From Firm-04 sp045596625 (lineage in GTDB: Bacteria > Bacillota > Clostridia > Oscillospirales > Ruminococcaceae), in assembly GCA_045596625.1 (NCBI GenBank), contig JAZOCU010000054.1, forward strand, positions 62,001 to 126,000: a stretch of 64,000 nt of DNA, given 5' to 3'. Of the stretch, positions 1-8,428 are shown in pieces. The translations under genes and the position numbers were made by a program. Position 1 is the stretch's first letter; the number at the start of each line of letters is the position of its first letter. The notes beneath the pieces are model-generated. The model did not search any database. It had not been told where the DNA came from and saw only the letters and a list, made by a program, of their open reading frames with translations.

Positions 1-576
1 GAATGCCGCGATCTGGTACTTGGCTATGATGAGCCGTTGACACGTCCTGTTTCTCTGAAACTGGAATGCGGACAAAAAATCGCAATCAAGGGCGTAAACG
101 GTCTTGGCAAATCCACACTGTTGAAAACACTGCTCAAACTGATCCCGCCGATCAGCGGAACAGTAGAGCATGACCAATTCATAGAACCGGGTTATTTTGA
201 GCAGGAGGAAATTGCAACCTCGGAAACCGCTTTGCAGACCATCTGGGATGCATATCCTGCCATGAGCAATGGCGAAGTGCGGGCTGCTTTGGCAAGATGC
301 GGACTGACCACAGAACATATCACCTCACAGATGCGAGTGCTTTCCGGCGGCGAAAATGCCAAGGTGCGGCTATGCCGTCTGATGCTGAAAAGCATCAATC
401 TGCTGGTGCTGGATGAACCGACCAATCATCTGGATGTAGATGCCAAGGATGAATTGAAGCGTGCCATCAAAGAGTTCAAAGGCACCGTATTGCTGGTAAG
501 CCACGAGCCGGAGTTTTATTATGATGTTGCCGATGAGGTATGGAATCTTGAGGATTGGACCACCAAAATCGTCTGA
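1..576 (+). CDS. ABC-F family ATPase, C-terminal part (5' end outside window)
   Basis: The frame is open from base 1, so the gene starts upstream of the window; the first TTG at 37 is not the true start. The visible part is the second nucleotide-binding domain of an ABC-F protein: Walker A GVNGLGKSTL, signature LSGGENAKVRL, Walker B LLVLDEPTNHLD and switch histidine LLVSHE, with no membrane segment. ABC-F proteins are soluble, ribosome-associated ATPases, either translation factors of the EttA/Uup kind or antibiotic-protection factors. The visible C-terminus (ending WTTKIV) is short, and without the N-terminal domain and interdomain linker the subfamily cannot be decided. Confidence 0.9.
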   Translation, partial: ECRDLVLGYDEPLTRPVSLKLECGQKIAIKGVNGLGKSTLLKTLLKLIPPISGTVEHDQFIEPGYFEQEEIATSETALQTIWDAYPAMSNGEVRAALARCGLTTEHITSQMRVLSGGENAKVRLCRLMLKSINLLVLDEPTNHLDVDAKDELKRAIKEFKGTVLLVSHEPEFYYDVADEVWNLEDWTTKIV

Positions 577-633
577 TGGTAATACACTTCGTGAATAAGC
601 CGGTGTATGGATATAGGAAAAAAGCATAATAAA

Positions 634-668
634 GCCGCTTCTGACAGAAATGTCAGAAGCGGCTTTTG
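634..668. terminator. Bidirectional intrinsic terminator
   Basis: Perfect 13-bp stem (GCCGCTTCTGACA / TGTCAGAAGCGGC, 634-646 with 651-663) with GAAA loop and TTTT on the + side; the - side reads TTTATTAT. It ends the ABC-F gene (+) and can also serve the symporter at 724-2151 (-). Confidence 0.85.
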
Positions 669-723
669 CTTGCAGTCATGTATCGTGTGCTGCAATCTTT
701 TTGCGATTACGGATCAACGATTT

Positions 724-2151
724 TCACTTTGATTTTGTGCGCTTCGGTGGATTGCATACTTGAAAACACGCCTTTGTTTCCGAAGCGACCACGCCGGAAA
801 GCACGATCAGTGCCGTAATATTCGGCAGTGCCATCAGACCGTTACAAATATCCGCAAGATTCCATACTGCTTCAACGGTCAGATAAGGTCCGATGAATAC
901 CGCTGCAATATACAGCCAACGATAGCACAGCGTTGCTGTTCGGTTTGCACCGCTTAAATAAGAAAGGCAACGCTCAGAATAATAATTCCATCCTAAAATA
1001 GTAGTAAATGCGAAAAACACCAAACAAGCCATCAGAATCAATGCAGAGATTTTTTCGGGAAAGGGCAACCCATATTGGAACGCAGCCGTTGTGATCTCTA
1101 CGCCTTGCAATGCGGGATTCTGCTCCAGACAACCGGACATTACAATAGCAAGTCCTGTCATGGTGCAGACGATGATTGTATCAATAAAAGTACCGGTCAT
1201 AGTGATCAGACCTTGTCTTGCAGGATCTGAGGTTTTGGCTGCCGCTGCAGCGATCGGTGCAGAACCAAGACCCGCTTCATTGGAAAAAATGCCTCTGGCA
1301 ATACCGGATTGCATGGAAGCAAACACCGCACCCAGTGCACCGCCTGCAACTGCACGCAAACCAAATGCACTCTCAAAAATCGTTCGTATTGCATTGGGGA
1401 TCTCTTTGATATGCAAGCCGATCATCAGCAGACAACAGCATGCATACAGCACGACCATAGCTGGAACAACAATTTCGGATACCGTTGCGATCCGCTTGAT
1501 GCCACCGATGATGATCAATGCCACAAGAACTGTAATGATCGCACCAACGATCATTTGCGCATAGGTATATTCCATGCCGAACAGTGAAACCGTGTGCTGT
1601 CGTTCAGGATCAAAGAAATTGGTTGCAGCCGTGGTAATACCGTTAATCTGGGTAATAGTACCGATTCCCATGATGCCGGCAAGCAATGCAAATACCGCAA
1701 AGAGCTTTGCAAGCCATTTCCATTTCTTACCCATACCTTTTTCGATATAGTAAAACGGTCCGCCCAGCATCTGTCCCTGTGCATCCCGTGTACGGTATTT
1801 CACTGCCAGCAAGCCTTCTGCATATTTCGTTGCCATTCCGAATAACGCGGCAACTTCCATCCACAGCAAAGCACCCGGGCCGCCGGCAGCAATGGCGGTT
1901 GCTACACCTACGATATTTCCTGTTCCGATGGTGGCAGAGAGTGCTGTGCATAATGCAGCAAAGGAAGATACTTCTCCCTGCCCTTGCTGTTCCGATGAAA
2001 CCATATAGCGCAAAGCGAGTCCAAGCTTGCGAAACTGTAACCCTTTCAGCCGGATGGTCAACAAAATACCGCAGAATAAAATCAGCACGATCAACGGTAC
2101 ACCCCAGATGATGCTGTCAATCTCACGGATTATACGATTGAAGGTATCCAC
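724..2151 (-). CDS. Sodium:alanine/glycine symporter (AGCS family)
   Basis: A 475-residue integral membrane protein. Family hallmarks are visible: GGPFYYIEKGMG, ATKYAEGLLAVKYR, and the long conserved block around SNEAGLGSAPIAAAAAKTSDP. It should couple Na+ (or H+) entry to uptake of alanine or glycine across the cytoplasmic membrane. The start is GTG (2149-2151), chosen because AGGAGG (complement of 2157-2162) sits just upstream. A TTGACG-N17-TATAAT promoter lies at 2188-2216, so the gene appears monocistronic. Length is normal for the family. Exact substrate is not readable from sequence. Confidence 0.95.
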   Translation of the reverse strand: MDTFNRIIREIDSIIWGVPLIVLILFCGILLTIRLKGLQFRKLGLALRYMVSSEQQGQGEVSSFAALCTALSATIGTGNIVGVATAIAAGGPGALLWMEVAALFGMATKYAEGLLAVKYRTRDAQGQMLGGPFYYIEKGMGKKWKWLAKLFAVFALLAGIMGIGTITQINGITTAATNFFDPERQHTVSLFGMEYTYAQMIVGAIITVLVALIIIGGIKRIATVSEIVVPAMVVLYACCCLLMIGLHIKEIPNAIRTIFESAFGLRAVAGGALGAVFASMQSGIARGIFSNEAGLGSAPIAAAAAKTSDPARQGLITMTGTFIDTIIVCTMTGLAIVMSGCLEQNPALQGVEITTAAFQYGLPFPEKISALILMACLVFFAFTTILGWNYYSERCLSYLSGANRTATLCYRWLYIAAVFIGPYLTVEAVWNLADICNGLMALPNITALIVLSGVVASETKACFQVCNPPKRTKSK

Positions 2152-2187
2152 AGAAGCCTCCTGTTAAAATTTTCACATACTTTTTGT

Positions 2188-2216
2188 ATTATACCACCAT
2201 CCTGCAGATTCGTCAA
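2188..2216 (-). promoter_or_regulatory. Promoter of AGCS symporter
   Basis: On the - strand TTGACG, 17-nt spacer, TATAAT (-10 at 2188-2193, -35 at 2211-2216), followed by the AGGAGG ribosome binding site and GTG start. Confidence 0.8.
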
Positions 2217-2254
2217 GAGTAATGCGGGAAAGTCAAAAAATAATATTTCAAAAT

Positions 2255-2302
2255 AAAAAAAGGACAGCTGCTCCGGTCGTTCGGAACATTCTGTCCTTTT
2301 TG
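2255..2302 (-). terminator. Terminator of copper ATPase
   Basis: Inverted repeat AAAAGGACAG / CTGTCCTTTT around a 23-nt loop, immediately downstream (- strand) of the ATPase stop codon, with a run of T on the - strand. Confidence 0.75.
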
Positions 2303-2310
2303 TTGCCTAA

Positions 2311-4530
2311 TCAGGAATGCCGTTTCGGCTCTAAGCGCATGGTACGCAGCCGCAGTGCATTGATCAACACCGAAACAGAGCTGAAGCTCATGGCAGCTGC
2401 ACCGAACATCGGATTGAGCAGAATATGAAAAATCGGATACAGTGCGCCCATGGCAATGGGAATTCCCAGACAATTATAGCCAAATGCCCAAAACAGATTC
2501 TGTTTGATGTTTTGTACGGTACAGCGACTGAGATGCAGTGCGGTACGAATCAGAGAAAGCTCCGGGCGCATAAGCACGATATCGGCGCTTTCCATTGCCA
2601 CATCCGTTCCAGATCCCATGGCAACACCGATCTCTGCCTGCACCAGCGCAGGTGCATCGTTCATACCATCGCCTACCATCATAACACAGCGTCCCTGCTG
2701 CTGCAATTGCGTAACGATGCTGATCTTATCGTCCGGCAGTACTTCGGCGTAAAACTCGGTAATGCCGGTTTGCTTGGCAATCGACGCCGCTGTTGCACGG
2801 TGATCGCCGGTCAGCATGACGATGCGCAGGCCATCCTCCTGAAGTGCGCGGATGGCAGCAACAGCATCTTGACGAAGCGTATCGGCAATGGCAACGGCAC
2901 CAAAATAGCTGCCATCAACTGCACACAGCACAGGCGTTGCGCCCTGCGAGGTGATCTGCTCGACTATAGTCTGCGGTATCGTGATCCCATGCTCTTTCAG
3001 ATAGCGAACACTGCCTACGAGAACGGATTTTCCAAAGATCTCGCAATGCACACCCAGGCCGGTATCGGCTTGGAACGCAGTGCATTCGGGAATCGCATAC
3101 CCTCTTGCATTGGCTTCGCTGATCATCGCACACGCAAGGGGATGCTCAGAATGAAGCTCTGCGGCAGCAAGAACAGACAACAGGGTCTGTTCGTCTGTTT
3201 GATGGGGATAGCAGGCACACACAGTCGGCGTGCCGATGGTAAGTGTGCCGGTTTTATCCAATATTACGGTATCTACATGATGAGCAAGCTCCAGCGTATC
3301 GCCGCCGCGGAACAGAATGCCTAAGGATGCACCTCTGCCGGTAGCAGTTAATATGGCGGTAGGCGTAGCAAGACCTAGCGCACAAGGACAGGCAATCACA
3401 AGCACTGAGACAAAAATCTGCAATACAAACTGAGCAGATTTTCCGTTGAATGCCCAAAATGCAGCCGCCAGCACCGCCAGACCGATGACTATAGGAACAA
3501 ACACACCGGATACACGATCGGCAAGACGGGCAATAGGAGCTTTTCGTCCTTGGGCTTCTTCAACAAGTTTGACCATCTGTGCCAATGCGGTATCGGCACC
3601 AACCTTGTTGGCACGGATCGTAAGGGTTCCGTTGCCATTGAGTGTTCCACCGAATACGGCATCGCCTGCCAATTTATCCACAGGCAGACTTTCTCCGGTC
3701 AGCATGGATTCGTTGACAGCCGAGCTTCCTTCGATCACAACACCGTCTGTGGGGATCTTTTCTCCGGGACGCACCAGCAGCAGATCGTCGATTTTGATCA
3801 TTTCAGCTTTTATCTGAATTTCGCTGCCGTCACGCAGCACCGAAGCAAGCTTGGGCGCCAGCGCCGAAAGTGCCCGGATCGCCTCGGCGGACTTGGATTT
3901 CGCGCCCGATTCCATCGTTTTGCCAAAGGTGATCAATGTCAGAATTCCGGCGGCGGATTCAAAATAAAGCTGATGCACGAAAGAATTGTCACCTCTGCCG
4001 ATCTGTATCATGGCATAAAGGCTGTAGCCCAATGCCGAAATGGTGCCCATGGCGATAAGGCTGTCCATATTGGGGCTTGCCTGCAAGAGATTCCGAATAC
4101 CGGCTCGGTAAAATGGAAATCCAAGGATCACAGGCGGCAGCGTCAGAAGCAATTGCGTAAGAGCAAATCTCATCGGTGATACCGCAGGATCGAAAAAGGC
4201 AGGCAAAGGCATCCCCAGCATATGCCCCATAGTCAGGATCATCAGCAAAACCGTAAAGACAATGGAGCCGATCAGACGACGCCGGAGCTTTTGCTGTGCA
4301 GTCAGCTTGGGCTTTTGGGTATCAGGACGAGGCAGCTGAAACCCTAATGCTTCTACTGTCTCACGGATTTTTGCTTCTGTGATCATCTCCGGAGCATATT
4401 CGACCGTAAGCTGCTCTGTTGCAAAATTCACGGATGCAGAAGTGATGCCTTCCTGCTTGCGCAAACGCCGTTCAATGCGTGCGGCACAGGCAGAACAGGT
4501 CATACCTGCAACCGAAAAGCGTTGTTCCAT
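2311..4530 (-). CDS. copA: Copper-translocating P1B-type ATPase (CopA-like)
   Basis: About 739 residues. An N-terminal heavy-metal-associated domain carries GMTCSAC (Cys12, Cys15). Then come membrane helices, the TGES actuator motif, the intramembrane CPC motif in IACPCALGLATPTA, the phosphorylation site DKTGTLT, the P1B signature SEHPLACAM and the hinge GDGMNDAPAL. CPC plus a CxxC metal-binding domain indicates Cu+ export. The reading frame is open upstream to 4839, but the extension is not copper-ATPase-like; ATG 4528-4530 is preceded by GAGGGG and begins MEQRFSVAGMTC. It is divergent from the small membrane protein at 4682, with promoter and palindrome between. Confidence 0.95.
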   Translation of the reverse strand: MEQRFSVAGMTCSACAARIERRLRKQEGITSASVNFATEQLTVEYAPEMITEAKIRETVEALGFQLPRPDTQKPKLTAQQKLRRRLIGSIVFTVLLMILTMGHMLGMPLPAFFDPAVSPMRFALTQLLLTLPPVILGFPFYRAGIRNLLQASPNMDSLIAMGTISALGYSLYAMIQIGRGDNSFVHQLYFESAAGILTLITFGKTMESGAKSKSAEAIRALSALAPKLASVLRDGSEIQIKAEMIKIDDLLLVRPGEKIPTDGVVIEGSSAVNESMLTGESLPVDKLAGDAVFGGTLNGNGTLTIRANKVGADTALAQMVKLVEEAQGRKAPIARLADRVSGVFVPIVIGLAVLAAAFWAFNGKSAQFVLQIFVSVLVIACPCALGLATPTAILTATGRGASLGILFRGGDTLELAHHVDTVILDKTGTLTIGTPTVCACYPHQTDEQTLLSVLAAAELHSEHPLACAMISEANARGYAIPECTAFQADTGLGVHCEIFGKSVLVGSVRYLKEHGITIPQTIVEQITSQGATPVLCAVDGSYFGAVAIADTLRQDAVAAIRALQEDGLRIVMLTGDHRATAASIAKQTGITEFYAEVLPDDKISIVTQLQQQGRCVMMVGDGMNDAPALVQAEIGVAMGSGTDVAMESADIVLMRPELSLIRTALHLSRCTVQNIKQNLFWAFGYNCLGIPIAMGALYPIFHILLNPMFGAAAMSFSSVSVLINALRLRTMRLEPKRHS

Positions 4531-4561
4531 GTTACCCCTCATTTCATTGCGGAATGAATCC

Positions 4562-4594
4562 ATTATACCACAAAGTTTATCGCCTTGCAAGGCG
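4562..4594 (-). promoter_or_regulatory. copA promoter overlapped by a 14-bp perfect palindrome
   Basis: On the - strand TTGCAA (4585-4590), 17-nt spacer, TATAAT (4562-4567). The -35 lies inside the perfect palindrome CGCCTTGCAAGGCG at 4581-4594. A palindrome covering a metal-exporter -35 is a plausible operator. It does not match the CopY TACA-N2-TGTA box, and no copper regulator gene is adjacent, so the binding protein is unknown. Confidence 0.6.
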
Positions 4595-4600
4595 ATGCTG

Positions 4601-4629
4601 TTGACAAATTTCGGTGTATGTGCTACACT
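4601..4629 (+). promoter_or_regulatory. Promoter of small membrane protein
   Basis: TTGACA (4601-4606), 17-nt spacer, TACACT (4624-4629). It lies back to back with the copA promoter and 7 bp from its palindrome, so one regulator could act on both. Confidence 0.75.
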
Positions 4630-4681
4630 GTATATGCTTGATTGCAACGATATTATACCGAGATCGGAGGTGTCAGGGCAA

Positions 4682-4900
4682 ATGATAACCGAAATAGTCC
4701 TTGCAGCATTCTGGCTGCTGAGCAATGTCAATGCCGGCGATAATACGCCTGTGGGACTGTATCTTGCCATCGGCGGCATCGCACTGCTGCTGATGATTGC
4801 TATGGCTGCAACAAAAGCACTTTCCAACAAAGAAAACAAAAACGATCAGAACAAGAGTGCAAAATCCAAGGCTACAGAAAAGGATTCTGAAACGAAGTAA
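4682..4900 (+). CDS. Small single-pass membrane protein, unknown function
   Basis: 72 residues, starting at ATG 4682 with GGAGG at 4666-4670; the longer open frame upstream overlaps the promoter region and is not used. The N-terminal 20 residues are signal-like (ITEIVLAAFWLLSNVNA). A second hydrophobic stretch (GLYLAIGGIALLLMIAMAAT) follows DNTPV, and the tail is rich in Lys, Asn, Glu and Ser. This resembles a cell-wall-anchor-type C-terminus but lacks a clear LPXTG. No recognised family. Its divergent pairing with copA hints at, but does not show, a role in metal stress. Confidence 0.7.
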   Translation: MITEIVLAAFWLLSNVNAGDNTPVGLYLAIGGIALLLMIAMAATKALSNKENKNDQNKSAKSKATEKDSETK

Positions 4901-4960
4901 ATCTTGCACTGCGATAAATTGATGCAACGCTGCATATATATCATTTTGAGGTGATGCAGG

Positions 4961-5311
4961 ATGCAGTGCAGGATTTCCTATCTGCGGCAGTTGGAACTGA
5001 TCGATATCCGCACAGGTGAACGTCTGGGGTTTGCAGATGATTTTGCTGTGGATACAGAAACCGGCAGAATGCTTTCCATAATCCGCTACGGCAAAGAACG
5101 CTGCTTTGGTTTTTTCGGCAGAGAAAAAGATCATGAACTGCCGTTTTCCTGTGTCCGGCAGATCGGAAAGCAACTCATACTGCTGGATTCGGGACAGCCC
5201 TATACACAGAATGCCACAGTTGATCCTTTGTTGCCGAAGGATCCGTTAGCACCCTATTATACCGACCGTCCAACAAACAAAAAGCAAAGCCGATACCGTT
5301 GGTTTTCATAA
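4961..5311 (+). CDS. YlmC/YmxH family sporulation-associated PRC-barrel protein
   Basis: 116 residues, start ATG 4961 with GAGGTGATGCAGG upstream. The first 80 residues form a PRC-barrel-like domain (RISYLRQLELIDIRTGERLG... TGRMLSIIRYG), as in the YlmC/YmxH family found in spore-forming Firmicutes. The last 35 residues are a polar tail ending KQSRYRWFS. Molecular function of the family is not established. It follows the 72-residue membrane protein by 60 nt and shares its terminator downstream. Confidence 0.8.
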   Translation: MQCRISYLRQLELIDIRTGERLGFADDFAVDTETGRMLSIIRYGKERCFGFFGREKDHELPFSCVRQIGKQLILLDSGQPYTQNATVDPLLPKDPLAPYYTDRPTNKKQSRYRWFS

Positions 5312-5319
5312 CAAAAAGA

Positions 5320-5358
5320 AAGCGCCTCTCGCTGATTTGAAGCAGCAAGAGGCGCTTT
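5320..5358. terminator. Bidirectional terminator
   Basis: Stem AAGCGCCTCT-c-GCTG / CAGC-a-AGAGGCGCTT with one mismatch, TTTTC after it on + and TTTCTTTTTG on -. It separates the YlmC gene (+) from the cation ATPase (-). Confidence 0.8.
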
Positions 5359-5383
5359 TCAATTGGATCAGAGATATGCCGGG

Positions 5384-8020
5384 TTATTTGAACATCACTT
5401 TACGTTCGATCGCCTTGACGATCTCGACAATAGGAACGATCAGTGCAGCAAGACCGATACCGATAAGATACTGTGTCGGTTCAAGCGCTACCAAAGAAAA
5501 GATGGTCTGCAATCCGGGAATCAGCAGCAGCGGCACCGTAAGCAGAACGGATAAGCCAATTGCGCCCAGCATAGCAAGATTCCGGCTGTGCATAGTGAAA
5601 ACAGAGCCATAGAGACTGCGCATATTCCAAGCATGGAACATTTCACAGAAGGAAAGTGTCAGAAATGCCATCGTATCACCGGCTTCGGGGCTGGTCTGGG
5701 CGCCGACCACATAGGCCGCCAATGTCAGGATCGCAATCACTGCGCCCTGCCAGAGCAAATTGATCCCCATGCCCTCAGCAAAGATATGGGTATTGCTGCT
5801 GCGCGGTTTTCTGTTCATAATGCCTCGCTCAGCAGGCTCCATACCCAGAGCGATGGCAGGGAAGGTGTCAGAAATCAGATTGATCCACAACAGATGCACA
5901 GGCTGGAAGATCGTAAAGGGTCCGCCTGTGAGACTGCCCAAACCAATCGTGGCGATCAGAATGCACAGCACCTCGCTGAGATTACTGGAAAGCAGGAACT
6001 GGATCGCCTTACGGATATTGTCGTAAATACGGCGGCCTTCCTCAACGGCATTGACAATGGTAGCAAAGTTATCATCGGCAAGCACCATATCTGCTACATT
6101 CTTGGTAACATCGGTACCGGTAATACCCATGCCGACACCGATATCGGCACTTTTGATGGAAGGTGCATCGTTAACACCGTCACCGGTCATTGCCGTGGTT
6201 TTATTCTGTTTTCTCCATGCATTCACGATCCGAACCTTGTGCTCGGGCTGCACACGGGCATAAACACTGTATTCGGCAACATGCTTTTCAAATTCTTCAT
6301 CGGGGATCCGGCTCAGCTCGGCACCGGTAAGTGCCTTCTGCCCTTCATTTAAGATTCCCAGTTCTGTTGCGATGGCAACAGCAGTATCCTTATGATCGCC
6401 TGTAATCATGATAGGACGAACACCGGCACTGCGGCAAAGCTCAATGGCAGGCTTGACTTCGGGACGAACAGGATCGATCATACCGGTCAGTCCGATATAA
6501 ATGAGATCCTGCTCCAATGTTTCGGGATTGCTGTCGGCAGGCAGAGCCGTATGCTCACGATAAGCAGCCAGCAATACACGCAAAGCCTGATCTGCCATTT
6601 CTTTATTGGATTGCAGGATGCGGGTGCGGTCTGCATCGGTCATAGGACGAACAATACCGTTTTCCTGAATACGGGTGCAGCAGCGCAGTGCCTCATCGGG
6701 CGCACCCTTTGTGTACTGCACATAACCCTGTTCGGTCTTGTGCACCGTAGACATCATCTTACGCATGGAATCAAAGGGCGCTTCCATCACACGGGGTGTC
6801 TGGGCTTCCATTTCATATTTACGCAAGCCAAGCGTATTGGCATAACTGACAAGCGCTGCCTCTGTCGGCTCACCGGTTACGCTGCCGTCGGTATTGAGCA
6901 CAGCATCACAGCAAAGCGCCATTGCACGAGCCAGCAGTTGTTCTTCCTCGGCGGAATGCTTGGTGACCGTCATTTTATTCTGCGTAAGCGTACCGGTCTT
7001 ATCACTGCAGATGATCTCGGCACAGCCCAGCGCCTCAACAGCAGTGAGCTTACGGATCACCGCACTGCGCTTGGACATATTGGTCACACCAATGGAAAGC
7101 ACCACCGTGACAACGGCGGCAAGGCCCTCGGGAATCGCAGCAACAGCAAGACTTACCGAAAGCATAAAGGATTCCAAAAATGCAGGCAGCGTCAGCTCAC
7201 CGCCCTGTACCAGAATGCGGACAACATTCAGTCCAAGAATGAAAACACAGATCCCCAATACGGCAAAGGATAGGATTTTGCTGAGCTGATTCAGCTTTTT
7301 CTGCAGCGGCGTATCGTCATCATCGGCAGTCGCAATCGCTGTTGCGATCTTGCCCATTTCGGTCTGCATACCGGTAGCCACCACAACAGCCTTGGCTCTG
7401 CCGTAAGCAATGGTAGAGCCCATATACAGCATATTGCGGCGATCGCCCAGCGGCACTTCATCTCCATGCAATACATCGCTGATCTTATCGGAAGGCACAC
7501 TTTCACCGGTGAGTGCGGCTTCTTCGGATTTCAGTGCAGCACATTCAAGGATACGGCAGTCGGCAGGCACACTGTCACCGGCTTCCAGATTGATGACATC
7601 ACCAATTACAAGCTCCGCACTTGCAACCAATTTTGCATCTCCGTCACGCAGCACCTTGCTCTGCGCAGCACTCATCGCCTGCAACGCAGCGATCGCGGCC
7701 TCAGCTTTGTTCTCTTGATATACGCCCAACACGGCGTTGGCAATTACAACAAACAGAATGATGAAAGCATCCGGCTCCAGATGACCTTCGGCGATAATGC
7801 CGGTCAAAGCGGAAACCACAGCAGCGGCAATCAGCACAAGGATCATGGGGTTCTTGAATTGCTCAATAAATCTTGCCAACAGCGATTGTTTCGGCGGCTC
7901 CTCCAGCTGATTGGGGCCGTTTGCTTTCAGACGTTCGGCGGCTTCCTGAGAGGACAGACCGGCCTCAGTACTCCTGACCTCGGCAAGCACCTCTTCGGTT
8001 GAAACCAGATAATGCTTCAT
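5384..8020 (-). CDS. P2-type cation-transporting ATPase, probable Mn2+/Ca2+ exporter
   Basis: 878 residues with SERCA/PMR1-like layout: N-terminal cation-ATPase domain, TGES (LTGESVPSDK), the helix-4 motif PEGLAAVVT, phosphorylation site CSDKTGTLTQNKMTVT, hinge GDGVNDAPSIK and a C-terminal six-helix domain. Such pumps export Ca2+ or Mn2+. The start is ATG 8018-8020 with AGGAAAGGA upstream; the frame is open to 8128 but that stretch lies within the leader. The upstream leader is a yybP-ykoY-type Mn2+ riboswitch, which argues that Mn2+ is the physiological substrate. Monocistronic. Confidence 0.93.
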   Translation of the reverse strand: MKHYLVSTEEVLAEVRSTEAGLSSQEAAERLKANGPNQLEEPPKQSLLARFIEQFKNPMILVLIAAAVVSALTGIIAEGHLEPDAFIILFVVIANAVLGVYQENKAEAAIAALQAMSAAQSKVLRDGDAKLVASAELVIGDVINLEAGDSVPADCRILECAALKSEEAALTGESVPSDKISDVLHGDEVPLGDRRNMLYMGSTIAYGRAKAVVVATGMQTEMGKIATAIATADDDDTPLQKKLNQLSKILSFAVLGICVFILGLNVVRILVQGGELTLPAFLESFMLSVSLAVAAIPEGLAAVVTVVLSIGVTNMSKRSAVIRKLTAVEALGCAEIICSDKTGTLTQNKMTVTKHSAEEEQLLARAMALCCDAVLNTDGSVTGEPTEAALVSYANTLGLRKYEMEAQTPRVMEAPFDSMRKMMSTVHKTEQGYVQYTKGAPDEALRCCTRIQENGIVRPMTDADRTRILQSNKEMADQALRVLLAAYREHTALPADSNPETLEQDLIYIGLTGMIDPVRPEVKPAIELCRSAGVRPIMITGDHKDTAVAIATELGILNEGQKALTGAELSRIPDEEFEKHVAEYSVYARVQPEHKVRIVNAWRKQNKTTAMTGDGVNDAPSIKSADIGVGMGITGTDVTKNVADMVLADDNFATIVNAVEEGRRIYDNIRKAIQFLLSSNLSEVLCILIATIGLGSLTGGPFTIFQPVHLLWINLISDTFPAIALGMEPAERGIMNRKPRSSNTHIFAEGMGINLLWQGAVIAILTLAAYVVGAQTSPEAGDTMAFLTLSFCEMFHAWNMRSLYGSVFTMHSRNLAMLGAIGLSVLLTVPLLLIPGLQTIFSLVALEPTQYLIGIGLAALIVPIVEIVKAIERKVMFK

Positions 8021-8091
8021 ACTTGCTTGTTCCTTTCCTGCAAATGTAATCGGGCGGCTTGCAAAGCAGCGGCGCAGAGACAGCAAATAAC

Positions 8092-8231
8092 GAAAAAGAC
8101 CTCCGCTCCGGCTTACATGAAAAACCAAAGCGAAAGTCTTGCCAATTCTATTTCATGCGGCTGTATGAATGATTCCATACAACGCCATGACGCAATGAAA
8201 TCCGTCGTATTACGCCGGCGGCTACTCCCTG
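8092..8231 (-). ncRNA. yybP-ykoY (manganese) riboswitch with intrinsic terminator
   Basis: The - strand leader begins with AGGGAGTAGC (complement of 8221-8230), the hallmark of this class, then GACGG and a GCGTCATGGCG arm. It closes with GGCAAGACTTTCGCTTTGG, matching the class 3' end (GCAAGACYTT). The last segment pairs with CCGGAGCGGAGGTCTT to make a 16-bp stem followed by TTT (8092-8140), an expression-platform terminator. This class senses Mn2+ and typically antiterminates exporter genes when Mn2+ is high. Assigned by eye; a covariance-model search would settle it. Confidence 0.87.
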
Positions 8232-8246
8232 TTCGCAATGGTATAC

Positions 8247-8275
8247 AGTATACCATATTCTGCCGTCATTGTCAA
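8247..8275 (-). promoter_or_regulatory. Promoter of riboswitch-controlled ATPase
   Basis: TTGACA (8270-8275), 17-nt spacer, TATACT (8247-8252) on the - strand; transcription would start about 10 nt before the riboswitch aptamer. Confidence 0.85.
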
Positions 8276-8428
8276 TATTATCGGCATGATTTCATCAGAT
8301 TATGCGTACTGCTGTGAGTTTGACATCTGTTTTTCGTTGATTTTGCTTGACTACCTGTGCTGCCTATATCTGTGAATAGCAGCCAAATAAAGAGGGTATA
8401 CTTTGTAACGAACACGCAAAGGAGGCGC

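Noticed and set aside
4531..4839. N-terminal extension of the copper ATPase open frame
   Set aside because: It lies upstream of a good ribosome binding site, covers the divergent promoter region and shows no family similarity.
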